Source: an uncultured Desulfovibrio sp. (GTDB lineage Bacteria > Desulfobacterota > Desulfovibrionia > Desulfovibrionales > Desulfovibrionaceae). From it: a stretch of 64,000 nucleotides of DNA. Made by a program: the position numbers and the translations under genes. Shown here in pieces: positions 8,485 through 17,507 of this stretch (its first letter is position 1; the number at the start of each line of letters is the position of its first letter). The DNA lies in assembly GCF_944324505.1 (NCBI RefSeq), contig NZ_CALUWO010000006.1, positions 1 to 64,000 on the forward strand, written 5' to 3'. The notes under the pieces were generated by a model, which saw nothing but the letters and a program-made list of their open reading frames with translations, had not been told where the DNA came from and searched no databases.

Positions 8485-9348
8485 TCAATAAAAGGCGAAT
8501 GTGCCGTCCGTGCTGCGGCAGGCCGGGGCCGTCAGATACAGGTGGTCATCGGCCTTGTTCCAGTCCACATGCAGCGAGCTGCCGCCCTGCAGCTCCATTT
8601 CCACACTGCGATCCGTGCGCTGGCAGAGGATGCAGGCCACGGCACTGACGCAGGCGCCTCCGTCGCGTACGCGGATGGAATCGCCCTGCTTCCATGCGCA
8701 GAGCCGCACACGGGAGGACGAGAGCACTTCCACAAATTCCAGGACCACGCCCCGGGGGAAGAGGCCCAGTTCACCGATGCGCGCGGCAATGGCCGGGCAG
8801 TCGGTCTGTGCCAGATCAGGGGTCAGGATAATGCCGTGTGCCACCCCGTCGATGCCCACAGCGGTCAGGCTGTAGGTGATGCCCCCGACACTCAGGGGAT
8901 AGTCGATGAGACGGCTGCCTTCCACCCCGCGGGGAAGCACAACGGGAATCTGGGCCGCCGACAGCACGGGTACTTCCCTGTCCACCATGATGGCCGACAC
9001 ATCGCCGCCTTCGAGCAGGATGCGCACCACCTTGATGCCCGCGGACGTTTCCACCCGGATGACCTCGCGGCGGCAGATGTCCTTTTCAAAAACATAGGAG
9101 CCTACGGCGCGCAGGGCATTGCCGTAGCGGTCGGTTTCGCTGCCATCGGCATTGTAGAGGCACATGCGCACGTCCGCCTTGTTGGAGGGCATGACCAGCG
9201 CTACCCCGTCGGCACCAATGCCGCAGTAGGGATTGCAGATGCGGCGGGCAAATTCGCTGCCGTCATGCACATGCTCCTGGAAACCGTTGACGCAGATAAA
9301 GGCGTTGCCGAAGCTCCGCATTTTCGTAAAGGCAATGATGTTTGTCAT
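8485..9348 (-). CDS. DapF-like epimerase/isomerase lacking one catalytic cysteine
   Basis: 287-residue protein of the diaminopimelate epimerase fold: FTKMRSFGNAFI at the N-terminus, RRICNPYCGIGADGV, and the two half-domains each with the family's catalytic segment. In true DapF the first segment is NADGSxxxMCGNxxRC; here it is NADGSETDRYGNALRAVG, with Tyr in place of the Cys. The second segment keeps a Cys (DGGACVSAVAC) but departs from the usual ACGTG. A normal two-base epimerase reaction is therefore doubtful; it may act on another substrate or be non-catalytic. The start at 9348 gives better spacing to GAGAG than 9354. It is a lone gene, not in a lysine cluster. Confidence 0.75.
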   Translation of the reverse strand: MTNIIAFTKMRSFGNAFICVNGFQEHVHDGSEFARRICNPYCGIGADGVALVMPSNKADVRMCLYNADGSETDRYGNALRAVGSYVFEKDICRREVIRVETSAGIKVVRILLEGGDVSAIMVDREVPVLSAAQIPVVLPRGVEGSRLIDYPLSVGGITYSLTAVGIDGVAHGIILTPDLAQTDCPAIAARIGELGLFPRGVVLEFVEVLSSSRVRLCAWKQGDSIRVRDGGACVSAVACILCQRTDRSVEMELQGGSSLHVDWNKADDHLYLTAPACRSTDGTFAFY

Positions 9349-9815
9349 ATTCATCTCTCGTTGCCGGAAGCCGGCAAGGGGTTTGGCGTATGGCGGCAAG
9401 GGACGGCCGGAAGGGGCTGCGCCGGCCCTGGTCTGTCAGGCCAGGCCGGGGCGCATTGGCCCTTCTCGACCACGTATAGCAAAAAACGGGCCTGGGGAAA
9501 AGGGCACACTGCCCTGCCGGGCGTCATTCCCTGCCCTGCCGGCACGAAAAAGCCGGAAGCAGAGCAACGCATCTTCCCCCCCGGGATAACATCGCTCTGC
9601 TTCCAGCAATTCCTGTCAAGCCGGCGTCGGCTTGTATATGGCACTGGCTGATTTGCGGGATCCCCGTAAGGATTCCAAAAACAAACAGCATTTCAATATG
9701 TTAAATTGACAAACTCTGCAAGTTTTTTTTGCCCTCCGCCTATGCCCGCCCGGGAGTGCTTCCGGGCGTCTGCGGGACAGGCGCGTCATGCCGTAGCCGG
9801 GGCCTGCTGCCGGGC
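9349..9815. other. intergenic region between aspA and the DapF-like gene
   Basis: No gene supported. It contains a short inverted repeat (GCCCGG/CCGGGC near 9748-9767) after aspA that lacks a T-run, and an A/T-rich patch at 9670-9735 that could hold the promoter of the DapF-like gene (TTGCAG and TATTGA spaced by 17 on the minus strand, weak). Confidence 0.4.
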
Positions 9816-11255
9816 TTAGCCCTTGGGGGCTGCCGGCGAGGACGTACCGGCGGGCAGCGGGCTGCCGGGGCGCAGCATGTGTTCCGGTGCCAGCAGATTT
9901 TCGAGCTGTTCGCGGCTGAGCAGGTTTCGTTCCAGGACCACATCAAAAAGCGAACGGCCGGATTGCAGGGCTTCCTTGGCAATGGAGGCCGAGGTTTCAT
10001 AGCCCAGATAGGGATTGAGGGCGGTCACAATGCCGATGGAATGATAGACCAGATCCCGGCAGCGGGCTTCATTGGCCGTGATGCCGCGTATGCAGTAGTC
10101 CACCAGGCTGCGGCAACCGGCGCCCAGGCGCTTCATGCCCGAGAAGAGGGAATAGGCAATGACCGGCTCCATGACATTGAGTTCCAGCTGTCCCGCCTCG
10201 GCAGCCATGGTGATGGTGACATCCTTGCCGATGATGTCAAAGCATATCTGGTTCATGACTTCAGGCATGACGGGATTCACCTTGCCGGGCATGATGGAGG
10301 AACCGGGCTGGCGTGGCGGCAGATTGATTTCGTTGAGGCCGCAGCGCGGACCGGACGAGAGCAGGCGCAGGTCATTGCACATTTTGGAGATTTTGGTGGC
10401 ACAGCGCTTGAGCACGCCCGAAAGCTGCACATAGGCGCCGGTATCGGAAGTGGCCTCCACCATATTGTCCGCCATTTCCACGGGTACGCCGGAAACTTCG
10501 CGCAGCTTGCGGGTGACCAGTTCGGCATAGCCGGCCGGGCTGTTGATGCCCGTGCCGATGGCCGTGGCGCCCATATTGATTTCGGCAATAAGATTGCGGG
10601 CTTCGCCCACGCGCATCATGTCTTCGCTCAGGGTATGGGCATAGGCGGCAAATTCCATGCCCAGAGTCATGGGCACGGCATCCTGCAACTGCGTCCGGCC
10701 CATTTTGATGATATGGGCAAACTCCCTGCCCTTTTCTTCCAGGGCTTCCCGCAGATAGTCCATATCGCCGATGAGCTGGGTCAGCTTGGCGTAGAGGGCA
10801 ATGCGTATGGCCGTGGGGTAGGCGTCGTTGGTGGACTGGGAGCAGTTCACATCATTGTTGGGGTGACAGTACTGATACTCGCCCTTCTGGTGCCCCATGA
10901 TTTCCAGGGCGCGGTTGGCAATGACTTCATTGGCGTTCATATTGCATGAGGTCCCTGCCCCGCCCTGGAAGACATCCAGCGGAAACTGGTCGTCAAATTT
11001 GCCGGCCACAATTTCGTCGCAGGCCTGGCAGATGGCCCTGCACTTGTCCTGCGACAGGACGCCAAGTTCGCCATTGGCCAGGGCCGCCGCCTTCTTGACG
11101 CAGGCCATGCCCTGAATGAATTTGGTCAGCGTGGAAATGGGAATGCCGGAAATACGGAAGTTTTCCAGCGCACGGCAGGTCTGGATGCCGTAGTAGATGT
11201 GGGCCGGGATTTCCATTTCGCCGAGAAAGTCGTGCTCCGTACGGGTTGCGTTCAT
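9816..11255 (-). CDS. aspA: aspartate ammonia-lyase
   Basis: 479-residue member of the fumarase/aspartase superfamily, converting aspartate to fumarate and ammonia. The opening RTEHDFLGEMEIPAHIYYGIQT is aspartase-like. The conserved sites are present: QGGAGTSCNMNANEV, QSTNDAYPTAIRIA, TSDTGAYVQ-type segment and the signature loop GSSIMPGKVNPV that carries the catalytic Ser. Class II fumarase is the main alternative, but the length and motifs fit aspartase better. The ATG at 11255 has GGAG upstream. In an anaerobe it can feed fumarate respiration. It may be cotranscribed with hslU, 56 bases upstream. Confidence 0.88.
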   Translation of the reverse strand: MNATRTEHDFLGEMEIPAHIYYGIQTCRALENFRISGIPISTLTKFIQGMACVKKAAALANGELGVLSQDKCRAICQACDEIVAGKFDDQFPLDVFQGGAGTSCNMNANEVIANRALEIMGHQKGEYQYCHPNNDVNCSQSTNDAYPTAIRIALYAKLTQLIGDMDYLREALEEKGREFAHIIKMGRTQLQDAVPMTLGMEFAAYAHTLSEDMMRVGEARNLIAEINMGATAIGTGINSPAGYAELVTRKLREVSGVPVEMADNMVEATSDTGAYVQLSGVLKRCATKISKMCNDLRLLSSGPRCGLNEINLPPRQPGSSIMPGKVNPVMPEVMNQICFDIIGKDVTITMAAEAGQLELNVMEPVIAYSLFSGMKRLGAGCRSLVDYCIRGITANEARCRDLVYHSIGIVTALNPYLGYETSASIAKEALQSGRSLFDVVLERNLLSREQLENLLAPEHMLRPGSPLPAGTSSPAAPKG

Positions 11256-11311
11256 TGCTGCGTCTCCAGACGGGAACGGGCTGCATCCTTCCGGCATGCA
11301 GCCCGCTGGGG

Positions 11312-12625
11312 TTACAGGATATACTGGCTCAGGTCCTCGTCATCGCGCACATCTTCCAGATGCTGGACAACATAGTCGCGGTTGACCATGATCTGCGCAC
11401 CGGGCATGTCCGGCGCATCAAAGGAAATTTCCGCCAGAATCTTTTCCATGATGGTATAGAGGCGTCGCGCCCCGATATTTTCCGTGCGTCCGTTGATGAT
11501 TTCGGCAAAGGAGGCAATCTCTTCCAGGCCGTCATCGGAAAAGCTCAGCTTCACCTGTTCCGTGCCCAGCAGCGCCTCGTACTGCCTGGTCAGGGCATTG
11601 TCCGGCTCCTTGAGAATGCGCAGGAATTCTTCCTTGCCCAGGGGTTGCAGCTCCACACGCAGCGGAAAACGCCCCTGCAGCTCGGGTATCATGTCCGACG
11701 GCTTGCTGAAGTGAAAGGCTCCGGCCGCAATGAAGAGGATGTGATCCGTGCGCACCATGCCATATTTGGTATTGACGGCACTGCCTTCCACAATGGGCAG
11801 CAGGTCGCGCTGCACGCCCTCGCGGGAAATGTCGGAGCTGCGGTTGCTGCCGGTGCTGGCAATCTTGTCAATTTCGTCAATGAAGATGATGCCCATCTGC
11901 TCCACGCGTTCGCGGGCGCGGTCGGCCAGCGCCTCCTGATCCACAAGTTTGCCCGACTCCTCCTGCACCAGCACGTTGAAGGCTTCGCGCACCTTCATCT
12001 TGCGGCGACGCTGACGGGGAGGAAAGGCCTTGCCGAACATGTCCTTCACCTGGCTGCCCATTTGCTCCATGCCGGGTATGGCAAAGATGTCGATGCCGCT
12101 GCCGCCCTGCTCCACCACATCCAGTTCCACTTCCCGGTCGTCCATGAAGCCCAGACGGAACTGCTGTCGCAGCTTTTCGCGTGTGGACTGGCGTTCTTCC
12201 CCGCCGAAGGAATTGGGCAGCAGCAGGTCCAGCAGGCGGGATTCCGCGGCGGCCTCCGCCGCCTGACGCACGCGGGCATTTTCCTCGTCACGCACCAGCT
12301 TGATGCCGATTTCCATGAGGTCCCGCACCATGGATTCCACGTCACGCCCCACATAGCCCACTTCCGTAAACTTGGTGGCTTCCACCTTGATGAAGGGGGC
12401 GCCGCTGAGCCGGGCCAGACGGCGGGCAATTTCGGTCTTGCCCACGCCGGTAGGCCCCATCATGATGATATTCTTGGGCGCAATCTCGTCGCGCAGTTCG
12501 GCGGGAAGGTGCTGGCGGCGCCAGCGGTTGCGCACGGCCACAGCCACCATGCGCTTGGCCTGTTCCTGACCCACCACATATTTGTCCAGTTCGGCCACGA
12601 TTTCACGCGGTGTCAAAGCGCTCAT
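11312..12625 (-). CDS. hslU: HslU ATPase subunit of the HslUV protease
   Basis: 437-residue AAA+ protein with the HslU signature: [22 protein letters not shown], Walker [10 protein letters not shown], the [22 protein letters not shown] segment, Walker [12 protein letters not shown] and the C-terminal [15 protein letters not shown] with [10 protein letters not shown] and terminal SQYIL that docks into HslV. The start at 12625 follows AAGGAG; the 11 codons upstream are not conserved. hslV normally lies directly upstream but is not here: a terminator and a transporter gene occupy that place. Confidence 0.95.
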   Translation of the reverse strand: MSALTPREIVAELDKYVVGQEQAKRMVAVAVRNRWRRQHLPAELRDEIAPKNIIMMGPTGVGKTEIARRLARLSGAPFIKVEATKFTEVGYVGRDVESMVRDLMEIGIKLVRDEENARVRQAAEAAAESRLLDLLLPNSFGGEERQSTREKLRQQFRLGFMDDREVELDVVEQGGSGIDIFAIPGMEQMGSQVKDMFGKAFPPRQRRRKMKVREAFNVLVQEESGKLVDQEALADRARERVEQMGIIFIDEIDKIASTGSNRSSDISREGVQRDLLPIVEGSAVNTKYGMVRTDHILFIAAGAFHFSKPSDMIPELQGRFPLRVELQPLGKEEFLRILKEPDNALTRQYEALLGTEQVKLSFSDDGLEEIASFAEIINGRTENIGARRLYTIMEKILAEISFDAPDMPGAQIMVNRDYVVQHLEDVRDDEDLSQYIL

Positions 12626-12666
12626 ATGTTCTCCTTGCTCTGCCCTTCCGGAGGGCATGTCAGCAA

Positions 12667-12695
12667 AGTATAGTCACTCGAAAGCGGACTGGCAA
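12667..12695 (-). promoter_or_regulatory. sigma-70-type promoter of hslU
   Basis: On the minus strand TTGCCA (12695-12690) and TATACT (12672-12667) are separated by exactly 17 bases, about 42 bases before the hslU start codon. No sigma-32-like motif was noticed, though hslU is a heat-shock gene in enterobacteria. Confidence 0.7.
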
Positions 12696-12714
12696 TGCCG
12701 CCCGGCAGCGCAGC

Positions 12715-12741
12715 ATAAAAAAGGGCCGGCAGAGCCGGCCC
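12715..12741 (-). terminator. terminator of the TAXI-TRAP operon
   Basis: 8-bp GC stem GGGCCGGC / GCCGGCCC with a TCT loop followed by TTTTTTAT on the minus strand, just after the fused permease gene. Confidence 0.9.
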
Positions 12742-12759
12742 GTGCATGGCAAGAGGGGG

Positions 12760-14850
12760 TCAGGCGGCCGCCGCCGGGCGGGGACCGTCCGGCATAGTCT
12801 TCTGCAGGATATAGACCAGCACCATGAGCCCCAGACCGATGGCATCCGTGATGATGCCGGGGGTAATGAGGGTGATGGCGCCGGCCAGCAGCAGGAGGCG
12901 TTCCCAGATGTGCAGGTTGCGCAGCCAGAAGCCCACACTGGCAAAGGAAAGGGATACGATGCCCAGAATGGCCGTGACCACATAGCTGGCCACTTCCGTT
13001 CCGGTGGCATTAATCATGAGCAGACCGGGATTGTAGCAGAAGATGTACGGAATGAGGAAGCCTGCCAGTGCCAGCTTGACGGCCATGAAGCCCGTGGCAT
13101 TGGGTTCTGCCCGGGCAATGCCGGCCGCGGCATAGGCGGCCAGGGCCACGGGGGGCGTCAGGTCGGCCAGAATGCCGAAGTACATGATGAAAAGATGCGC
13201 TGCCAGCGCGGGCACGCCAAAGTGCATGATGGCCGGGGCGGCAATGGTGGCCAGCACAATGTACTTGGCCGTGGTGGGCAGCCCCATGCCCAGCACGATG
13301 GACGCCAGCATGGTCAGCACCAGGGTCAGGGCAAAGCTGTCGCCGGAGACCACCAGAATGGCCTGTGCCAGCTTGAGGCCCAGGCCGGTCAGGGTCACCA
13401 CCCCGATGACAAAGCCCGTGCAGGCGCAGGCCGCGGCCACACCCAGGGCCAGGCGGCCACCGTTTTCCATGGCGCTCAACACGTCCTTCACGTTCATGAC
13501 GTTGGTGCGCCACAGTTCCTTTTCCACGCGCTGGCCGGCATAGCTGGCGCCATTGATGGCCTTCCAGTTATTGGCAATCCACGAGATGATGACCGTGGCC
13601 AGGATGCAGTAGTAGGCGGACTTGAGGGGGGTGTAGCCTTCTATCAGCAGATAGATGAGCACAATGATGGGCAGCAGCAGGTAGCCCCCCTGCCGCAGCA
13701 CCACCCAGACCCGGGGCAGGCGCTCCTTGGGAATGCCCTTGAGTCCCATGCGCTTGGCTTCCATGTGCACCATGAGGCCCACGGCCAGATAGTAGAGCAG
13801 GGCCGGAATAAGGGCTGCCTTGGCGATTTCCACATAGCCGATGCCGAGGAACTGGGCCATGATGAAGGCGGCGGCCCCCATGATGGGCGGCATGATCTGT
13901 CCGCCGGTGGACGAGGCCGCTTCCACGGCGCCGGCAAAGGAGCCGCGGTAGCCTACGCTTTTCATGAGCGGGATAGTAAAGGTCCCGGTGGACACGGTAT
14001 TGGCCACGGACGAGCCGGAAATGGTGCCGAAGAAGCCGCTGGCCAGCACGGCCACCTTGGCCGGGCCGCCTACGTAGCGGCCGGCAGCGGCCAGGGCGAG
14101 GTCAATGAAGAACTTGCCCAGCCCCGTGCTGTGCAGGAAGGCGCCGAACAGGATGAAAAGAAAGACAAAGGAGGCGGATACGCCCAGCGGCGTGCCGAAC
14201 AGCCCCTCTGTGGTCAGATACATGTGCGAGACGATGCGCTGCACGCTGAAGCCGCGATGTCCCAGCATCCCGGGAATGAGATTGCCGAACTTGGCGTAGA
14301 GCAGAAAGACAATGGCTACCAGGGTGATGGGCAGCCCCACGATGCGGCGCGTTGCCTCAAGCACCAGGACAATGGCGGCGCAGCCGAAGATGAAGTCCAG
14401 CTCCGTGGCCGGGCCGGCATCCAGCACGATCACGTCGTAATTCCAGACGATGTAGGCGCACACAAGGGCGCCGGCCATGGCCAGGATAACGTCGTACCAG
14501 GCCAGTTTGTTGATTTTGGAGGCACGGGCCGGATACAGCAGATAGACCAGCGTCAGCACAAAGCCCAGATGGACGGCACGCTGTATCTGCGGCGGAAAGG
14601 CCCCCATGGCCGCCGTATACAGATGAAAGGCCGAAAAGGCGATGCAGAGGAAGCGGACAAGAATGTCCATCCCGCCCTTGAACGTGCGGTACACGGATTC
14701 CTTGTCGTACTTGGCGACGATTTCGGAAACATCCATGGTTTCCTGGCTGCGGGCCACGGCAACGTGGTCCACGTCATCCGTCTCTTTTTCCAGGGCAAAG
14801 CCCCCGGCTCCCTCTTTGTCGATAACCTTCATGCGTTCTTCATGACTCAT
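12760..14850 (-). CDS. TRAP transporter fused permease (DctQ-DctM), TAXI type
   Basis: 696-residue polytopic membrane protein. The first about 190 residues hold helices of the small DctQ-like subunit; the rest is the large DctM domain with the loops FGTISGSSVANTVSTGTFTIP, STGGQIMPPIMGAAAFIMA, GMGLPTTAKYI and ADLTPPVALAAYAAAGIA. Fused permeases pair with TAXI-type periplasmic receptors and drive solute uptake with an ion gradient; the substrates are usually organic acids or amino acids. The DUF1850 and TAXI genes lie upstream in the same direction (gaps of 77 and 21 bases), so the three form one operon. Confidence 0.95.
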   Translation of the reverse strand: MSHEERMKVIDKEGAGGFALEKETDDVDHVAVARSQETMDVSEIVAKYDKESVYRTFKGGMDILVRFLCIAFSAFHLYTAAMGAFPPQIQRAVHLGFVLTLVYLLYPARASKINKLAWYDVILAMAGALVCAYIVWNYDVIVLDAGPATELDFIFGCAAIVLVLEATRRIVGLPITLVAIVFLLYAKFGNLIPGMLGHRGFSVQRIVSHMYLTTEGLFGTPLGVSASFVFLFILFGAFLHSTGLGKFFIDLALAAAGRYVGGPAKVAVLASGFFGTISGSSVANTVSTGTFTIPLMKSVGYRGSFAGAVEAASSTGGQIMPPIMGAAAFIMAQFLGIGYVEIAKAALIPALLYYLAVGLMVHMEAKRMGLKGIPKERLPRVWVVLRQGGYLLLPIIVLIYLLIEGYTPLKSAYYCILATVIISWIANNWKAINGASYAGQRVEKELWRTNVMNVKDVLSAMENGGRLALGVAAACACTGFVIGVVTLTGLGLKLAQAILVVSGDSFALTLVLTMLASIVLGMGLPTTAKYIVLATIAAPAIMHFGVPALAAHLFIMYFGILADLTPPVALAAYAAAGIARAEPNATGFMAVKLALAGFLIPYIFCYNPGLLMINATGTEVASYVVTAILGIVSLSFASVGFWLRNLHIWERLLLLAGAITLITPGIITDAIGLGLMVLVYILQKTMPDGPRPAAAA

Positions 14851-14927
14851 CTGGACTTCCTACCTCCCACGAAAGACATGTGCACAAACGCGCACGCCCC
14901 GCACGGGGCGGGGCAGTTGTATCAGGC

Positions 14928-15440
14928 CTATGGGCACTCTTCAATAGAAAAGGTCAGTGCAGAACCCGGCGGCGCAATTTTCCGCAGGGGGATTTCCCGG
15001 CAGCTGCCGTCCGGCTGGGGCAGCAGAAGCGTATGCTGCGCAATGCGCCCCACGCGCAGGTCAAAGCGCGGCAGGCGCCGGTGAAAGCCGCTGATGACGA
15101 TATGGCCCTTTTCGGTATACATGCGCTGCCCCTCCTGCGGCATGTGCGGCAGGCCGGCACCGAAGTCCTGATAGATGGTCTTTTCCAGATAGATGCAGCC
15201 GTCCGTGACCGAAAACCAGTCTTCCACAGGGCTGCGGGCCACGGAATGGAGATAGCGGATGCCGAAACACCGGCCCTCGGCCACAGGAAAGGCGGCAAGC
15301 GCGCTGCCGTCCTTGTCGGCCAGCCGCAGGCACAGCGTGCCCTGCCCCGCGGGGGCCGCGGCAGAGGGCACGGCCTGAAGGATGCCCGCCAGCAGCAGGC
15401 AGCACAGAAGAACCTTTTTCAGACCGTGCCATGCACGCAT
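14928..15440 (-). CDS. DUF1850 protein of the TAXI-TRAP operon
   Basis: 170-residue exported protein with an N-terminal signal peptide (LKKVLLCCLLLAGILQAVPSA). The DUF1850 core reads RCFGIRYLHSVARSPVEDWF, GHIVISGF and RIAQHTLLL. DUF1850 proteins are found almost only with TAXI-TRAP transporters and their role is unknown; a periplasmic accessory function is likely. The position between receptor and permease genes agrees. Confidence 0.88.
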   Translation of the reverse strand: MRAWHGLKKVLLCCLLLAGILQAVPSAAAPAGQGTLCLRLADKDGSALAAFPVAEGRCFGIRYLHSVARSPVEDWFSVTDGCIYLEKTIYQDFGAGLPHMPQEGQRMYTEKGHIVISGFHRRLPRFDLRVGRIAQHTLLLPQPDGSCREIPLRKIAPPGSALTFSIEECP

Positions 15441-15461
15441 GCCGTTCTCCTTTCCCCTGAC

Positions 15462-16427
15462 TTACTGGGGCAGCTTGATGCCCTTTTCCGCAAAGTATCT
15501 GGCAGCGCCGGGATGGAAGGGAATGGTGATGCCGTCAGCCGCATGTGCCACGGAAATTTCCGTTCCCTTGTTGTGGGCCTTGGCCACATCGTCAAGATTT
15601 TCATACAGGGCCTTGGTCATGGCATACACGTCATCATCGGACATGTTCTTGTTCACAATCAGAATGCACTGCACGGACAGGGTGGGCACGGGCTTGTCCT
15701 GTCCCTTGTAGGTGCCGGCCGGGATGGCATCCTTGACGAGGAAGGGGAACTTGCCCACCAGTTCGTCCACCTTTGCGCCTTCCACAGGAATGAACTGCAC
15801 GCTCTGGGCCGTGGTGATGTCCTGAATGGCCGGGTTGGGGGTGCCGATGGTGAAGACAAAGCCGTCAAGCTGACGGTCCTTGAACTGGTCGGCGGTTTCG
15901 CCATAGGGCAGGAAGATGGGTTCCACATTCTTGTAGTCCAGGCCGAAGTACTGGAATATCTGGCGGCAGTTCACTTCATTGCCGCTGCCGCGGGCGCCCA
16001 CGGAAACCTTCTTGCCCTTGAAGTCTTCCAGCTTCTTCACGCCGCTGTCGGTGCTGGCCACCACGTGCAGATATTCGGGATACAGACGGCCCATGGCCAT
16101 CACATCGGTCATCTTGTTGTCGGGCCGGAAGGGGGGCGTGCCCTTGTAGGCGGCGTCGGCCACATCGTTCTGCACCATGGCAAAGTCCACGTCATTGGCC
16201 TGCACCAGGCGCATGTTTTCGCCGGAGGCCCCTGTGGCCTGCGCCGTCACCGAGAATTTGCCGTCACTCTTGGTGCTGATCACCTGGGCGATGGCCCCGC
16301 CCAGCGGAAAGTAGACGCCGGACGTGCCGCCGGTGGCCAGGGTCAGGCGCTTGCCGTCGGCAAGGGCGGCGGAGGCGGCCCCCAGCAGCAGACCGCAGGC
16401 CAGGAAGAGACTCATGATTTTTTTCAT
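15462..16427 (-). CDS. TAXI-family TRAP solute receptor, periplasmic
   Basis: 321 residues with signal peptide (MKKIMSLFLACGLLLGAASA). The mature start RLTLATGGTSGVYFPLGGAIA is the TAXI family signature for ligand binding. Later conserved blocks are QNDVADAAYKGTPPF, GKKVSVGARGSGNEV and FHPGAARYFAEKGI. The protein binds solute in the periplasm for the fused permease. Substrate specificity cannot be read from the sequence. It is the first gene of the receptor-DUF1850-permease operon. Confidence 0.93.
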   Translation of the reverse strand: MKKIMSLFLACGLLLGAASAALADGKRLTLATGGTSGVYFPLGGAIAQVISTKSDGKFSVTAQATGASGENMRLVQANDVDFAMVQNDVADAAYKGTPPFRPDNKMTDVMAMGRLYPEYLHVVASTDSGVKKLEDFKGKKVSVGARGSGNEVNCRQIFQYFGLDYKNVEPIFLPYGETADQFKDRQLDGFVFTIGTPNPAIQDITTAQSVQFIPVEGAKVDELVGKFPFLVKDAIPAGTYKGQDKPVPTLSVQCILIVNKNMSDDDVYAMTKALYENLDDVAKAHNKGTEISVAHAADGITIPFHPGAARYFAEKGIKLPQ

Positions 16428-16579
16428 AACCGAGGACTCCTGAAGCGTTGAGGGTGAGTGGGTGCGGAAGCCCGTCTGCTTCCGGCATACGTAACATGGT
16501 CTCTAGCGCAGAACATGCTGAAGTGCAACGCACAGGATGGCCGCTTTTCCTCATGCAGTGCAAGAGCAGCCTGCGCCAT

Positions 16580-16608
16580 TTGACATCCGCTATACCTTGG
16601 CCTAAAAA
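16580..16608 (+). promoter_or_regulatory. candidate promoter of the srf/tag cluster
   Basis: TTGACA (16580-16585) and TAAAAA (16603-16608) are separated by 17 bases, 75 bases before the lipoprotein start. It is the only good promoter match seen before the long plus-strand gene row. Confidence 0.5.
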
Positions 16609-16626
16609 TTGAAAAGAAGGTATAGC
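16589..16626 (+). promoter_or_regulatory. inverted repeat over the promoter, possible operator
   Basis: The 10-bp arms GCTATACCTT (16589-16598) and AAGGTATAGC (16617-16626) are exactly complementary, with 18 A/T-rich bases between them. The repeat covers the spacer, -10 and probable start site, so it could bind a dimeric regulator. No T-run follows, so it is not a terminator. Confidence 0.5.
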
Positions 16627-16682
16627 TCCGGCGACGGCTACGGCCGCCCTCTTGTTTCTTCTTCCAGCAAGGAGTGTCATCC

Positions 16683-17441
16683 ATGCCGCGTCGTTTCTTC
16701 AGCCTGCTGCTCGTGCTCGTTTTTGCCGTTACGGTGCTTCCGGGCTGCCAGAGCAAGTATGGCGCCCAGAAAACCACTGTCAATTATTATCCCCAGTGCT
16801 ATACGCCTGTGGCGCAGCTGCGCAAGGATGAAAACAGCGTGGCCCGGAGCACGGCCACCGGCGCTGCCGGGGGTGCCCTGCTGGGCGCGCTCATCGGCGG
16901 CCTGGCCACGGGCAAGGTGGAAGGTGCCCTGGCCGGTGCCGTGGCCGGTGGCGCTGCCGGTGCCGTGGGCGGGAATGTGTACGGCAAGTCGCAGGCCCGC
17001 CAGCGCGATGCCCAGTATGTGCGCGCCTATGTGCAGCAGCTGGGCAGCGAGGCTGCCGCCATGGATCGTGCCACGGCAGCGGCCACCGTGGCCATGAAGT
17101 GCTATGACAAGGAATTCAAGCTGGCCTCGCAGCAGTTCCGGGCCGGGCAGATCACCCGGGTGGAGTATGAGGCCCGCTACAAGGAAATCCGTTCCGGCCT
17201 GGAGGAAACCTCCTTCATTCTCAAGAGCACCATGGATACCATGCGCCAGCGCGATGCCGAATACCAGCGCACGCTGGCCGGTGAATTCAGCAATGCCCAG
17301 CCCAGAAAGGCACAGGCGACGCCCGTGGCCCGGCAGTCTTCCACCTGGAAGGCCTCTCGCCAGAAGATGGAAGACACCAACAGCCAGCTGGAAGGACGGC
17401 TGGTGGCCTATGAAAAGGTTTTTCAGGCCGACACCATCTGA
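16683..17441 (+). CDS. glycine-zipper outer-membrane lipoprotein (TagQ-like position)
   Basis: 252-residue lipoprotein. The signal peptide ends in the lipobox VLPGC (Cys about residue 21). Residues about 55-95 are a glycine zipper with repeated GG/AGG steps (GGALLGALIGGLATGKVEGA), followed by a long helical, probably coiled-coil region to the C-terminus. Proteins of this build associate with the outer membrane. The start at 16683 is taken because AAGGAG lies upstream; an in-frame start at 16674 is unlikely. It is the first gene of the srf/tag cluster, the place that the lipoprotein TagQ would fill if the ABC and SUMF1 genes at the other end are TagT, TagS and TagR. Similarity to TagQ itself is not shown. 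Confidence 0.75.
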   Translation: MPRRFFSLLLVLVFAVTVLPGCQSKYGAQKTTVNYYPQCYTPVAQLRKDENSVARSTATGAAGGALLGALIGGLATGKVEGALAGAVAGGAAGAVGGNVYGKSQARQRDAQYVRAYVQQLGSEAAAMDRATAAATVAMKCYDKEFKLASQQFRAGQITRVEYEARYKEIRSGLEETSFILKSTMDTMRQRDAEYQRTLAGEFSNAQPRKAQATPVARQSSTWKASRQKMEDTNSQLEGRLVAYEKVFQADTI

Positions 17442-17507
17442 CGCGTTCCGGCCCCCGCAGCCCCTGCGGACGTTCTTCGCCTGTCCATGGCCTGAGGTGA
17501 ACCCAGC

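Noticed and set aside
12610..15084. 824-codon open frame on the plus strand
   Set aside because: Complement of the fused TRAP permease; His/Gly/Gln-rich shadow.
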